A stretch of 64,000 nucleotides of DNA, taken from Amylibacter sp. IMCC11727. Its GTDB lineage: Bacteria > Pseudomonadota > Alphaproteobacteria > Rhodobacterales > Rhodobacteraceae. The stretch covers positions 1,122,001 to 1,186,000 of the forward strand of contig NZ_CP122960.1 of NCBI RefSeq assembly GCF_029854195.1, written 5' to 3'. The position numbers and the translations under genes were made by a program. The notes beneath the pieces are model-generated. The model had not been told where the DNA came from. It searched no databases and was given only the letters and a program-made list of their open reading frames with translations. Positions 44,978-53,523 of this stretch are shown here, one piece after another (the stretch's first letter is position 1; each line of letters begins with the position of its first letter).

Positions 44978-46048
44978 ATGGCACTTACCCAAGCGGAAAT
45001 TCTCGACGCGTTGAAGGTTTTGAAATTGCAAGATGGCCGCGATGTGGTGGAAGCGGATTTTGTCCGCGCCCTGAGCATCGACGGTGCAACAGTGCGATTT
45101 GTGCTGGAGGTTCCGCCAGAGCTGGGCCCGCAGATGGAGCCTGTGCGCCAAGCGGCCGAACAGATTGTAAGCCGCATGGATGGTGTGGAGAAGGCGAGTG
45201 TGTTGCTCACCGCCCATGGCCCAGCCCCCAAAGCGCCTGAACCGCCGCAACTGAAAATTGGTGGACACCCAAAGCCAAGCGCAGAGCAAGCCCCTGTTGC
45301 GGGTGTTGATCGCATTTTGGCCATTGCATCTGGTAAGGGCGGTGTTGGTAAATCCACAGTGTCGAGCAATCTGGCGGTGGCGCTGGCGAAACAGGGGCGG
45401 CGTGTTGGTCTGCTTGATGCAGATATCTATGGGCCGAGCCAGCCGCGTATGATGGGTGTGAGCAAGCGGCCATCTTCGCCTGACGGAAAGACGATTATCC
45501 CGCTGAAAGCGCATGGTGTGACCATGATGTCGATTGGCCTGATGCTGGAAGAGGACCAAGCGGTTGTTTGGCGCGGGCCCATGTTGATGGGAGCCTTGCA
45601 GCAAATGCTGGGGCAGGTGGAATGGGGCGAGTTGGACGTGCTGATCGTTGATTTGCCGCCAGGCACGGGGGATGTGCAATTGACGCTGGCACAGAAATCC
45701 AAAGTGACAGGCGCGATTGTTGTATCGACACCGCAGGATGTGGCGCTTTTGGATGCGCGCAAGGCGCTCAACATGTTTGAAAAGACCAAGACGCCCGTTT
45801 TGGGGATGATTGAAAACATGTCGATGTATGTCTGTCCAAGCTGTGGCCACGAGGCGCATTTGTTCGGGCATGGCGGGGCCAAAGAGGAGGCCGACCGGTT
45901 GGGTTTGCCCTTCCTTGGGGCGATTCCTTTGGAATTGGATATTCGTTTGGCAGGGGATTCTGGCACACCGATTGCCGCCACAGACAGCCCTGTGGCCGAG
46001 GCATACGCCGATATTGCGCGGCGTTTGGTGGGCGGTGGACTGGCCTAA
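44978..46048 (+). CDS. Mrp/ApbC iron-sulfur cluster carrier P-loop NTPase
   Basis: 356 residues. N-terminal MIP18/DUF59 domain (1-80, ILDALKVLKLQDGRDVV), then the deviant Walker A IASGKGGVGKST, LLDADIYGPSQPRMMG and DVLIVDLPPGTGDVQLTL, and the cluster-binding C-P-S-C pair in YVCPSCGHEAHLFG. It loads iron-sulfur clusters onto target proteins. Usual symbols are mrp or apbC. It stands alone between tupB and rpmG. Confidence 0.94.
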   Translation: MALTQAEILDALKVLKLQDGRDVVEADFVRALSIDGATVRFVLEVPPELGPQMEPVRQAAEQIVSRMDGVEKASVLLTAHGPAPKAPEPPQLKIGGHPKPSAEQAPVAGVDRILAIASGKGGVGKSTVSSNLAVALAKQGRRVGLLDADIYGPSQPRMMGVSKRPSSPDGKTIIPLKAHGVTMMSIGLMLEEDQAVVWRGPMLMGALQQMLGQVEWGELDVLIVDLPPGTGDVQLTLAQKSKVTGAIVVSTPQDVALLDARKALNMFEKTKTPVLGMIENMSMYVCPSCGHEAHLFGHGGAKEEADRLGLPFLGAIPLELDIRLAGDSGTPIAATDSPVAEAYADIARRLVGGGLA

Positions 46049-46103
46049 CGCATGAAACAGGTGTTTAGCTGGCAATAAGCAACCCAATTGCCCCCTTGTT
46101 GGG

Positions 46104-46131
46104 TTGACAGGTTGGCTGGGTGATGTAGAAG
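46104..46131 (+). promoter_or_regulatory. Probable promoter of rpmG
   Basis: TTGACA (46104-46109), 16-base spacer, TAGAAG (46126-46131), 45 bp before the L33 start. Confidence 0.55.
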
Positions 46132-46175
46132 GCCAATTCGAGATTTCGCAGCACTGCCTGCACAGGAGACATGAC

Positions 46176-46343
46176 ATGGCTAAGCCTACCACAATTAAAA
46201 TCCGCCTGAATTCCACAGCGGACACTGGTCATTTCTATGTGACCAAGAAAAACTCGCGTACAATGACTGAAAAAATGGTTGTTCGTAAATACGACCCTGT
46301 TGCACGCAAGCACGTTGAATACAAAGAAGGCAAGATCAAGTAA
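46176..46343 (+). CDS. rpmG: 50S ribosomal protein L33
   Basis: 55 residues, MAKPTTIKIRLNSTADTGHF onward, the C-minus (cysteine-free) form of L33 that needs no zinc. ATG 46176 is chosen over the in-frame start at 46104 because of the family N-terminus and the AGGAG ahead of it. A component of the 50S subunit near the E site. A strong terminator follows. Confidence 0.96.
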   Translation: MAKPTTIKIRLNSTADTGHFYVTKKNSRTMTEKMVVRKYDPVARKHVEYKEGKIK

Positions 46344-46369
46344 TCTGATCTGCTCGATTTGAGAAAAGA

Positions 46370-46397
46370 AGCCGCGAAGTCGTTCGCGGCTTTTTTC
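46370..46397 (+). terminator. Intrinsic terminator of rpmG
   Basis: Stem AGCCGCGAA/TTCGCGGCT (46370-46378 with 46383-46391), loop GTCG, followed by six T. Confidence 0.88.
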
Positions 46398-46432
46398 GTT
46401 TCATGGGGTGGATGCGCGTGATGCGAAAGAAA

Positions 46433-46504
46433 GAGGCGACCCCGGGAGAGCCGCCTCAATCAAAAAAATAAATAGGTACTTAAATAAAACGACACCGCGT
46501 CGTT
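46433..46504 (-). other. Two small hairpins between rpmG and efp
   Basis: Between the rpmG and efp terminators lie two inverted repeats: GAGGCG/CGCCTC (46433-46438 with 46452-46457, followed on the minus strand by TTTCTTT) and AACGAC/GTCGTT near 46487-46503 (followed on the minus strand by TTATTT). Both have minus-strand terminator character, though efp already has its own stronger one. They might mark a small minus-strand RNA. I see no protein here. Confidence 0.4.
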
Positions 46505-46601
46505 ACCCTAACGTAAACAATTCAGGGCTGAGTCGCCCGTGAATAGTTCGTTAAAAATTGTGAGTAGATTGTGAAAATCCGCAAAATTCGTCGCTGAAAC
46601 G

Positions 46602-46626
46602 AAAAAGGCTGGCAAAAGCCAGCCTT
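46602..46626 (-). terminator. Intrinsic terminator of efp
   Basis: Stem AAGGCTGGC/GCCAGCCTT (46605-46613 with 46618-46626), followed on the minus strand by TTTTTCG. It lies 31 bp after the efp stop. Confidence 0.85.
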
Positions 46627-46657
46627 GGATTTCAGATTCAGCGTGAATTACGCAACG

Positions 46658-47221
46658 TTATGCACGTTCGGAATATTCCATTGTTTCGGTGCTCACGACG
46701 ATTTTTTCGTCTTGGTTCACGAACGGAGGCACCATGACGCGCACGCCATTGTCCAGTACCGCAGGCTTGAAGCTGTTGGCAGCGGTCTGGCCTTTTACTG
46801 CGGGTTCGGTTTCCACCACTGTGCAGGTAACCTTCTGGGGTAGGGAAGCGGAGAGGGCTTCGGACTCGTGGTATTCAATTTGAATGGTCATACCATCCTG
46901 CAAAAACGGACGGCGGTCGCCCAGAATATCGGCGGGCAGTTCGATTTGATCGTAGGTTTCCAGATCCATAAACACCAACATTCCGTCTGTTTCATACAGG
47001 AATTGTTGATCTTTTTGATCCAAACGCACTTTTTCTACCTTATCGGCAGAACGGAAACGTTCGTTCAATTTGGACCCGTTGCGCAGGTTCTTCATTTCCA
47101 CTTGTGCAAAGGCACCGCCCTTGCCAGGCTTCACGTGATCCACCTTTACGGCGACCCAGAGACCTGCGTTGTGTTCCAGAATATTCCCTGGCCGAATCTC
47201 GTTGCCGTTAATTTTTGGCAT
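46658..47221 (-). CDS. efp: Translation elongation factor P
   Basis: 187 residues in three OB-like beta-barrel domains. Starts MPKINGNEIRPGNILEHNAG; the loop that carries the modified residue reads VKPGKGGAFAQVEMKNL with lysine in KPGKGGA, so lysine-type (EpmA) modification is likely. C-terminal signature VDTRTGEYSERA-like ends as VSTETMEYSERA. It rescues ribosomes stalled at polyproline. Divergent from the next small gene. Confidence 0.96.
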   Translation of the reverse strand: MPKINGNEIRPGNILEHNAGLWVAVKVDHVKPGKGGAFAQVEMKNLRNGSKLNERFRSADKVEKVRLDQKDQQFLYETDGMLVFMDLETYDQIELPADILGDRRPFLQDGMTIQIEYHESEALSASLPQKVTCTVVETEPAVKGQTAANSFKPAVLDNGVRVMVPPFVNQDEKIVVSTETMEYSERA

Positions 47222-47430
47222 GAATTTTACCCTTCGCGCGGTTGAATTTTTCGTCGTTTTGTTCTATATGTATTCCTAATGCTCAATACAACCCACACCA
47301 CGGTTCAGCTTACGCGCCACACAGGTATGCAAAAATTGCATGGCTCCCCTGCGTTTCAAGCCCTATCGAATCGCCGCAAAGTTGCCATATTGCGCTGACT
47401 GCCACAAAAACAAAAAGTAAAGAGGACGTG

Positions 47431-47742
47431 ATGTTCGATTACGTTGATGAGACTGCTATCAACAACGACCAAGGTAAACGCTCGCAAAAGTTGTTTGCTG
47501 CTGTTGTACTCGCTGCACTGGATGATGCCATTGCAGACGACAAAAAATACGGAAATGGCGTAGATTCCATTGCACGCTGGGCGCGGTCACGCGACGGGCG
47601 TGAGGTGTTGATGTGCGCAGGGATTGAACCCACAGAGCGTTGTGTCAAAGGCATGATGGAATTTGTGGGTCGCGGTGTGCGCACATCTGTTGCGCTGAGC
47701 CGTGAAGAAAGCGAACGGCAGCAGGCTGCCAAAGCGGCCTAA
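47431..47742 (+). CDS. Small conserved Rhodobacterales protein (DUF6280-like)
   Basis: 103 residues from ATG 47431, with AAAGAGGA upstream; the frame extends further up but without support. The sequence is helical and charged (QKLFAAVVLAALDDAIADDK, GVDSIARWARSRDGREVLMC, EPTERCVKGMMEFVG). I believe this matches the short Rhodobacterales family DUF6280, of unknown function, but cannot confirm it. No signal or membrane segment. A bidirectional terminator follows. Confidence 0.75.
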   Translation: MFDYVDETAINNDQGKRSQKLFAAVVLAALDDAIADDKKYGNGVDSIARWARSRDGREVLMCAGIEPTERCVKGMMEFVGRGVRTSVALSREESERQQAAKAA

Positions 47743-47760
47743 ACCTGTTCGGTATTGTTA

Positions 47761-47792
47761 AAAAAACGCCCTGCCTCGCGGGGCGTTTTTTT
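47761..47792. terminator. Bidirectional terminator
   Basis: Stem AAAAAACGCCC/GGGCGTTTTTT (47761-47771 with 47781-47791). It has T-runs on both strands and lies between the small conserved gene and the rhomboid gene, which converge on it. Confidence 0.9.
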
Positions 47793-47806
47793 ATGGGTGC
47801 TCGGTG

Positions 47807-48547
47807 TTATCTGCGACGGCGCACAACGGGAATGGTTGTGGGGGCGTTGGTTGGGGGATGGGGTGGATGCCCTTCGGTTCGTTGCCAGAACCTGTTGGCC
47901 CCATGAGACACCCAATAGGGCAAAGCGATCAAAAGACCCGCACCAAAGCCGCCAATATGCGCCCAATAGGCAACACCGCCGCCTGTGCTGGGTGTTGAAA
48001 GACCACCGAATATTTGCATTCCAAACCAACCACATAAAACGATCCACGCGGGCAGGGTGAAGGTTTTGAAGAAGATAATAAAGATGATGATAATATCGAC
48101 GCGTGCTTTGGGATAGAGCAACAGATACCCGCCGAGCACCCCTGCGATGGCCCCCGATGCGCCCACCACGGGCACGCTAGATGTGGGATCCGCGATGATT
48201 TGGATGGCGGATGCGGCGAGGCCACAAAATAGGTAGAACAGTAAAAACCGGACGTGGCCAAAGGCGTCTTCGATATTGTCGCCAAAGATATAAAGAAACA
48301 GCACATTCCCGATCAGGTGCATCCAGCCGCCGTGTAAAAACATGCCCGTGAGCAGGGTCATCAGGTCTTGGCCAGCAACGATTTCTGCGGGAACAATGGC
48401 CCAAGTGTCCCAAAACCCGCCTAAAGCATGTGGATCGGTGCTGAGCGCGGGATAATAGGCCAGAAACACCACAATGTTGATGAACAGCAGCGCATAGGTG
48501 ACATACGGCGTGTTGCGAGAGGGGTTGTGATCGCGGATCGGAAACAT
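47807..48547 (-). CDS. Rhomboid-family intramembrane serine protease
   Basis: 246 residues, about six membrane segments. Family features: LTGMFLHGGWMHLIGNVLFL, catalytic serine in VVGASGAIAGVLGGY (GASG) and catalytic histidine in AHIGGFGAGLLI. The basic proline-rich C-terminus is cytoplasmic or periplasmic tail. It is the last gene of the seven-gene XpaC-TelA-SPFH operon, three bases after the zinc-ribbon gene. Confidence 0.93.
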   Translation of the reverse strand: MFPIRDHNPSRNTPYVTYALLFINIVVFLAYYPALSTDPHALGGFWDTWAIVPAEIVAGQDLMTLLTGMFLHGGWMHLIGNVLFLYIFGDNIEDAFGHVRFLLFYLFCGLAASAIQIIADPTSSVPVVGASGAIAGVLGGYLLLYPKARVDIIIIFIIFFKTFTLPAWIVLCGWFGMQIFGGLSTPSTGGGVAYWAHIGGFGAGLLIALPYWVSHGANRFWQRTEGHPPHPPTNAPTTIPVVRRRR

Positions 48548-48550
48548 CAG

Positions 48551-49669
48551 TTATCCGTTTGCCGCGATAAGACCGCCAATAATACCCGCAACGATCAGAC
48601 CAGCGATCACAGCGATGGCAATTTTGACCTTGGAATACGGACGTTCCCCGCGCACCGCGCCCGTTTGGCCGTTCACCACAAACCGATAGGTGGTGCCGCG
48701 ATATTTATAGGCGGCCATCCAGACGGGCAGCAGGATGTGTTTAAAGGTCACATCGGATACATCTGTGTCGATGTGATTGACCTGCGGCACATCGCCGCCG
48801 ATATCGAATTTCACATCGCGTAGGATCATGCGGTCCATCACATCGCGGGCTTCGTCAAACCCGTCATCAAGGGGCACGGTGTAGCCTTCGGCGCGTAGCC
48901 CTGCGAGGTATTGTGGATTGTAGGGTTCAAGTGCTGAAAGGTCCCAAGGGGCAAGCGCATCAGTGTAGGATTTTGGCAAAGACCGCGATCCTAGCACCAA
49001 AACATCATCAAAGAACCGTGCAACGCGACCCCGCGCGGGGGTCCAACGGGTTTTTCGCACTTGGCGGTTTTCGACCACGGATTTGCCGTCACGCTGCACG
49101 CGCACCTGTTCTGTGACATAATAATAATCGCCCCGTGCCCCCGAATAGCGCGATTTTGTATCTGCGTCATAGGTCCAGTAGGGGACGTAAATCCCTTGCA
49201 TGGCGCGTCCTTTGCGCGCGTATTCTTGCAAGCCGTTTGGCGCAAACCACAAGGAGCCGAGCCAATCGGTCATTTGGCGCCGTGCATTTGGTTCTGACAG
49301 GGCAAAGGGGACCAATGCGCGGGGTTTGATTTGGCGTTCTGCCCCTGTGTCCGTGACCACTGGGGTGGCGCAGAACGGGCACTCTGACGCATGGGTTTTG
49401 GCATCAAATTCCACATGTGCGCCGCAATTTTCGCAAGTGATCGTGCGGATTTGCGCGGTTTCGGATTTTGGCAGCTCTTCGCGCAGGGCCTGTTTGAAAT
49501 CCAATTCCTTAATTGCGCTGGCTTTGGTGACGGCACCAATGGGATCCACTGCGCCGCAGTGTTCGCACAGCAATTGATCCGTGCCAGGTTCAAACCGCAT
49601 GTCAGACCCGCAGGTGTTGCAAGGGAATTTATGTTCGATGGGGGCAGCGTCCATTTGGGTCAAAGCCAT
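48551..49669 (-). CDS. Zinc-ribbon protein with C-terminal membrane anchor (YdjG-like)
   Basis: 372 residues from ATG 49669; ATG 49654 is an alternative. Two N-terminal zinc ribbons carry CxxC pairs (FPCNTCGS and LLCEHCG; ITCENCG and SECPFCATP), about residues 15-105. The middle is a beta-rich domain without a name that I recognise, and a single helix at the end (KIAIAVIAGLIVAGIIGGL) anchors it. It resembles TFIIB-type zinc-ribbon proteins annotated as primosomal N'-like and Bacillus YdjG, a membrane-stress partner of PspA. Its start lies within the end of the cytochrome b561 gene. Confidence 0.75.
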   Translation of the reverse strand: MALTQMDAAPIEHKFPCNTCGSDMRFEPGTDQLLCEHCGAVDPIGAVTKASAIKELDFKQALREELPKSETAQIRTITCENCGAHVEFDAKTHASECPFCATPVVTDTGAERQIKPRALVPFALSEPNARRQMTDWLGSLWFAPNGLQEYARKGRAMQGIYVPYWTYDADTKSRYSGARGDYYYVTEQVRVQRDGKSVVENRQVRKTRWTPARGRVARFFDDVLVLGSRSLPKSYTDALAPWDLSALEPYNPQYLAGLRAEGYTVPLDDGFDEARDVMDRMILRDVKFDIGGDVPQVNHIDTDVSDVTFKHILLPVWMAAYKYRGTTYRFVVNGQTGAVRGERPYSKVKIAIAVIAGLIVAGIIGGLIAANG

Positions 49670-50223
49670 TTGTGAAAGGTTTTGGGAACCATGATGCGCA
49701 AGGCGTTGTCGCGCAAGTAAAAGTGACGCCAAATGTGGAACACGGCGTGACCTGCGATGATAACGGCAAGCGTGTAAAACTGGATAATGTGAAAATCGCC
49801 CACCAGCTCATTCATGTGTTTCCAGCCCATTGGTGGAGCGATGGGCAAAAAGCCCCCCGCCTTCAGCAGTACAGAAGAGGTGAGGCCGAGCAGAAAGCCC
49901 GTGAAACCAACGCAAAACAAGCCCCAGATAATGGTTTTGTGCATGATCGTGTGGGTTTTGCGCGCCCAAGGGGCCAGTTTGGGGCCAGGACGGCCCGCCA
50001 AGCCACGCCGCATCATATCGGCGGTCCATAGGATTGAAATGCTGACAAAAAACAGGGCGAGGTTGGAATGGATTTTGAACGCGAGGCGGCCCATGGGGAC
50101 CACGTCTTCGGGCTGCATGACGACGAACCAGATTAAAAGGGGCAGCATGATCCAATGGACCCACTTTAGTATGGTGCGGCGGTGGGGCCATTTGGACTGC
50201 AAAGTGTGAAAGGCTGCCCGCAT
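49660..50223 (-). CDS. Cytochrome b561 family protein
   Basis: 187 residues, four membrane helices. Haem-ligand histidines sit in RTILKWVHWIMLP, LAFKIHSNLALFF, TIMHKTIIWG and GHAVFHIWRHFYLRDNALRIM, the last being typical of b561/CybB quinol-oxidising cytochromes. It would move electrons from quinol to a periplasmic acceptor. It is a surprising member of a stress-type operon, six bases downstream of the SPFH gene. Confidence 0.88.
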   Translation of the reverse strand: MRAAFHTLQSKWPHRRTILKWVHWIMLPLLIWFVVMQPEDVVPMGRLAFKIHSNLALFFVSISILWTADMMRRGLAGRPGPKLAPWARKTHTIMHKTIIWGLFCVGFTGFLLGLTSSVLLKAGGFLPIAPPMGWKHMNELVGDFHIIQFYTLAVIIAGHAVFHIWRHFYLRDNALRIMVPKTFHKWL

Positions 50224-50229
50224 GGGCGC

Positions 50230-51336
50230 TTACGCGGCAGGTGGTGGGGGCGGCATCACTGTAAACAGTTGGGCCAGCTCCATCACATCGGCGGCCCGTT
50301 TCCAGCCATCTTGGCCAGCAGTCCAGACATGCGTTTCGCGCGTCAGCGACCCATCGGCGGCCATACGACCAAGGCTGGCGCGGGAAAACGGACCATTGGT
50401 TTCGCCGTTTACAGCCGTGTGCCAGACCTTTTCAACGGGTGGCGGTGGAGGAGCCATTGTCTGGGGTTGCACGGGGCGATGGCCCCAGGGTCCTTGGTTC
50501 ATTTGCTGCGCCATGGCCATGCCCATACCAGCGCCCATACCTGCGGCCATAGACCCGCCAGCGGCGCTGTCAGGGTTGCTCATGGCTTCGGCGGCGGAGT
50601 ACTTCATGAACTGGTCAAGATCGCCCGCGAGCCCCATTGATGTCCGTTTATCAAGCGCCTCTTCAACCTTTGGCGGCAGTGAGATGTTTTCGATATAGAG
50701 GTTAGGCAGTGCGAGCCCGTATTCCGCCAATGCCGGTTCGATTTTGGAGGCCAAAAGTTTGCCCAGATCAATGGTGTTTGCAGCCATATCCAATACAGGA
50801 ATACCCGAACCAGCGATGGCCGCAGAAAATTGCGATGTGATGATATTGCGGATTTGATAGCTGATTTCATCCATGGTGAATTCGCCATCTGTGCCAACGA
50901 TTTCCTGCAAGAATTTCGCAGGATCGGCCACTTTGATTTCATAGGTGCCATAGGCGCGGATACGCACGGGGCCGAACTCTGGATCGCGGCAGATCACAGG
51001 GTTTTTGGTGCCCCATTTCAGATCGGTAAACCGCGTTGTGTTCACATAGTAAATTTCCGATTTGAACGGGCTTTCAAAGCCGTGATCCCAATATTGTAGG
51101 GTGGTCATGATCGGCATGTTGTTGGTTTCAAGCATGTAAAGGCCAGGGGCGAATACATCGGCCAATTGGCCTTCGTGGACCATAACGGCGGCTTGGCCTT
51201 CGCGAACGGTCAGTTTGGCCCCGTATTTGATTTCGTGGCCTTCGCGTTCGAACCGCCACACCATCGTGTCGCGCGTGTCATCCGTCCAATGGATCACGTC
51301 GATAAATTCACCAGTCAAAAAATCTAAAATACCCAT
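50230..51336 (-). CDS. SPFH-domain protein with C-terminal GYF_2 domain (YdjI-like)
   Basis: 368 residues. N-terminal SPFH/band-7 domain of the 'virion core protein' type (about 1-230: IDVIHWTDDTRDTMVWRFER, AKLTVREGQAAVMVHEGQL), a glycine/methionine-rich linker (about 265-285), then a GYF_2 domain (about 310-365: WHTAVNGETNGPFSRASLG and TAGQDGWKRAADV). GYF domains bind proline-rich peptides. No membrane helix at the N-terminus, so it may be recruited to membranes by partners in the operon. Confidence 0.82.
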   Translation of the reverse strand: MGILDFLTGEFIDVIHWTDDTRDTMVWRFEREGHEIKYGAKLTVREGQAAVMVHEGQLADVFAPGLYMLETNNMPIMTTLQYWDHGFESPFKSEIYYVNTTRFTDLKWGTKNPVICRDPEFGPVRIRAYGTYEIKVADPAKFLQEIVGTDGEFTMDEISYQIRNIITSQFSAAIAGSGIPVLDMAANTIDLGKLLASKIEPALAEYGLALPNLYIENISLPPKVEEALDKRTSMGLAGDLDQFMKYSAAEAMSNPDSAAGGSMAAGMGAGMGMAMAQQMNQGPWGHRPVQPQTMAPPPPPVEKVWHTAVNGETNGPFSRASLGRMAADGSLTRETHVWTAGQDGWKRAADVMELAQLFTVMPPPPPAA

Positions 51337-51349
51337 CGGGACCTCCGTT

Positions 51350-52288
51350 TTAAATTCTGTTCGATTTTAATGCGTCTTCGGCCACAGCGCGCAGCAAGGG
51401 GCGGGCGCGCTCAGGGGTCATGCCCACGCGCAGGCGTGGATCGTAGAGCATTTTTAGTAGGATTTCGTCGTGTTTGGTCAGCAAGGCAAATTCTTCGTCG
51501 TCGTTAAAGATAGACGGGCGGATATTGGGATCGTCGTTGGCCAGACCAAGGGCTTGGGTCATTTCTTCTTGGATGCAGGAGCGGCGCATGATGTCGCTGT
51601 GTTCTGCTTTTACCAGAACAACCGCGCCTGAATAATCTGTTGGGCTGTCCGCGTTTGACAGGGCATAGGCCACGCAAAAGATGTTGCGCGGGCTGGTTTC
51701 GATTTCGCGCACGATGGATGGCAACAGTTGCGGTGTGTCTGCGGACAGTTGCAATGGTACGGTGCGTTGTTCATCCCGGTTCAAGAACAACATAACAAAG
51801 TTGGCGTTTTTCAAACTTGTAACGCGAATGTTGAGCCCAGTCAGGGCGGCCAAACGCGCCGCAAACGAGCTGACCATTTTTGTATCTTTGGCCCGTTGGC
51901 CGGGTGTTACAGAGTCGCCAAAATGCAAGCCAATCCGCACAGGTTTTTGCCAGCGCCGCAGATAGGATGAGGTTTGCTCTTCGATAAAGACGCCTTCTTC
52001 GTTGGTGTATTCATCATAAAGCGCGACCCGTTCGAAATTGCGCACCAGATCAGCCGTGGTAAAGGGCGCATCCGCAGGGCTGTGTTCTTGGCGCAATTTG
52101 CCTTGGGCCAAAAGACGGGCTTGCACGGATGCGTAATAGGATTTGATCCGTGTGCTTTCCTCGGAAGGGGAGGGTTTGGCAACCACGGGTTTTGGTTTTG
52201 GCACGGGGTCGGGTTTGGGTGCGACGCGGACTTCGTCACACCCAATCAAAAGCAGCGATAAGACCAGAAAAATGCGGCCAAATATCAT
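51350..52288 (-). CDS. DUF2927 lipoprotein
   Basis: 312 residues. Signal peptide with lipobox LLLIGC, so the mature protein begins at a lipidated cysteine (about residue 17). A lysine/proline-rich spacer (KPDPVPKPKPVVAKP) spans to a globular DUF2927 domain (about 75-300) with the metalloprotease-like segment CIQEEMTQALGLANDDP. The proline-rich spacer could serve a GYF domain only if topology allowed, which is doubtful. Third gene of the operon. Confidence 0.82.
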   Translation of the reverse strand: MIFGRIFLVLSLLLIGCDEVRVAPKPDPVPKPKPVVAKPSPSEESTRIKSYYASVQARLLAQGKLRQEHSPADAPFTTADLVRNFERVALYDEYTNEEGVFIEEQTSSYLRRWQKPVRIGLHFGDSVTPGQRAKDTKMVSSFAARLAALTGLNIRVTSLKNANFVMLFLNRDEQRTVPLQLSADTPQLLPSIVREIETSPRNIFCVAYALSNADSPTDYSGAVVLVKAEHSDIMRRSCIQEEMTQALGLANDDPNIRPSIFNDDEEFALLTKHDEILLKMLYDPRLRVGMTPERARPLLRAVAEDALKSNRI

Positions 52289-52323
52289 ATCAGCAATCGC
52301 CCCCGTGGTGCGTTAGGCGTGGT

Positions 52324-53511
52324 TTAGGCGCCTGTGCTGGTTCCAATGTTGTCGCCTGTGCCTGTTGATTTGGCTTTGGCGGCTGACAGTGTTTTCTTCA
52401 ACTCGTCTTCCATGTGCAACAGCTCTTTTTCGGCATCGGCACGTTTCGCCTTACCTTCATCCGCAATAGCCAAGCTCTCTTCGATGGTGTCGATAAGATA
52501 TTGGTTGGCTTTTTTGATGCTTTCGATATCGAACACGCCACGCTCCATCTGCTTGCGCACCTCGCGGTTGGCTTCTTGCAGGTTGGCGGCGTTGGATTCC
52601 AGCAACTCGTTGGTCAGATCGTTGGCCTGTTTTACAACTTCGGCCGCTTCGCGTGAGCGATGGATTGTTACGGCTTGGGCCAGTTGGGTTTCCCACAGGG
52701 GCACGGTGTTCACGAGTGTTGAATTGATCTTGGTCACCAGTGATTTGTCGTTTTCCTGTACCAAACGAATGGACGGCAGGGATTGCATGGTCACCTGACG
52801 TGTCAGTTTAAGGTCATGCACGCGGCGTTCCAGATCATCACGGGCAGCCCGCAGATCGCGCAGTTCCTGCGCCTTGATCACGCCTTTGTCTTTTGGCGCT
52901 TTTTCAACTTCTTTTTCTTTGGCAGGGATGGTCTTTGCATCCAGTTCTTTCAGCTTTTCCTCACCCGCTGCGATGTAAAGCGCGAGTTCGTCGTAAAACG
53001 CGAGGGTTTTGCCATAGAGCTTATCAAGGGACTTGATGTCTTTGAGCAGCACATGTTCGTGTTCCAGCAGTTCATCCGTGATGCGGTCGATCTGGCCTTG
53101 AACATCCTCATACCGCGCCATGAATTTTGCAACGGGCGCAGCGCGACCAAGCAGGCGTTCCCACCAGCTCAGCTTGCGGTTGGGGTTCAACTCATCAATG
53201 GAAAAGCCGCGGATGGACGTGACCATGTTGCGAAGCGATTCACCTGCGGGGCCAACGTCTTTGTTGCGCACACCTGACAGCATTTCTTGGGAGATTTCTT
53301 GCAGTTCGGCCTGCGCCTTGGAACCAAATTCGATGATGGACTGGGTGTTGTCCATGTCGATTTCATCCATGCGGGATTTGATGGATTTTTGCAGGTCAGG
53401 CGTTACCTCGGACACAACAATTAAGTCGCCTTTGGGTTCGGGCAGAACCACCGCGTTGATTTCTTCTACTTCTTTCAAAGCGCCTTCGGCCTTGGTGCGG
53501 ATATCGGACAT
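52324..53511 (-). CDS. telA: TelA/KlaA family toxic-anion resistance protein
   Basis: 395 residues, mostly charged alpha-helix and predicted coiled coil. The TelA hallmarks are present: an N-terminal LQKSIKSRMDEIDMDN segment, WWERLLGRAAPVAKFMARYE, and the RLVQENDKSLVTKINSTLVNTVPLWETQ core. The family is linked to tellurite resistance in plasmids, but its chromosomal role is probably envelope stress. It is directly downstream of the xpaC-like gene, a pairing common to many bacteria. Confidence 0.9.
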   Translation of the reverse strand: MSDIRTKAEGALKEVEEINAVVLPEPKGDLIVVSEVTPDLQKSIKSRMDEIDMDNTQSIIEFGSKAQAELQEISQEMLSGVRNKDVGPAGESLRNMVTSIRGFSIDELNPNRKLSWWERLLGRAAPVAKFMARYEDVQGQIDRITDELLEHEHVLLKDIKSLDKLYGKTLAFYDELALYIAAGEEKLKELDAKTIPAKEKEVEKAPKDKGVIKAQELRDLRAARDDLERRVHDLKLTRQVTMQSLPSIRLVQENDKSLVTKINSTLVNTVPLWETQLAQAVTIHRSREAAEVVKQANDLTNELLESNAANLQEANREVRKQMERGVFDIESIKKANQYLIDTIEESLAIADEGKAKRADAEKELLHMEDELKKTLSAAKAKSTGTGDNIGTSTGA

Positions 53512-53523
53512 TGATGTCTCCTG

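Noticed and set aside
44168..46225. A 685-codon minus-strand frame covering tupB and beyond
   Set aside because: Only the last 233 codons are tupB; the rest is antisense to mrp and lacks protein-like character.
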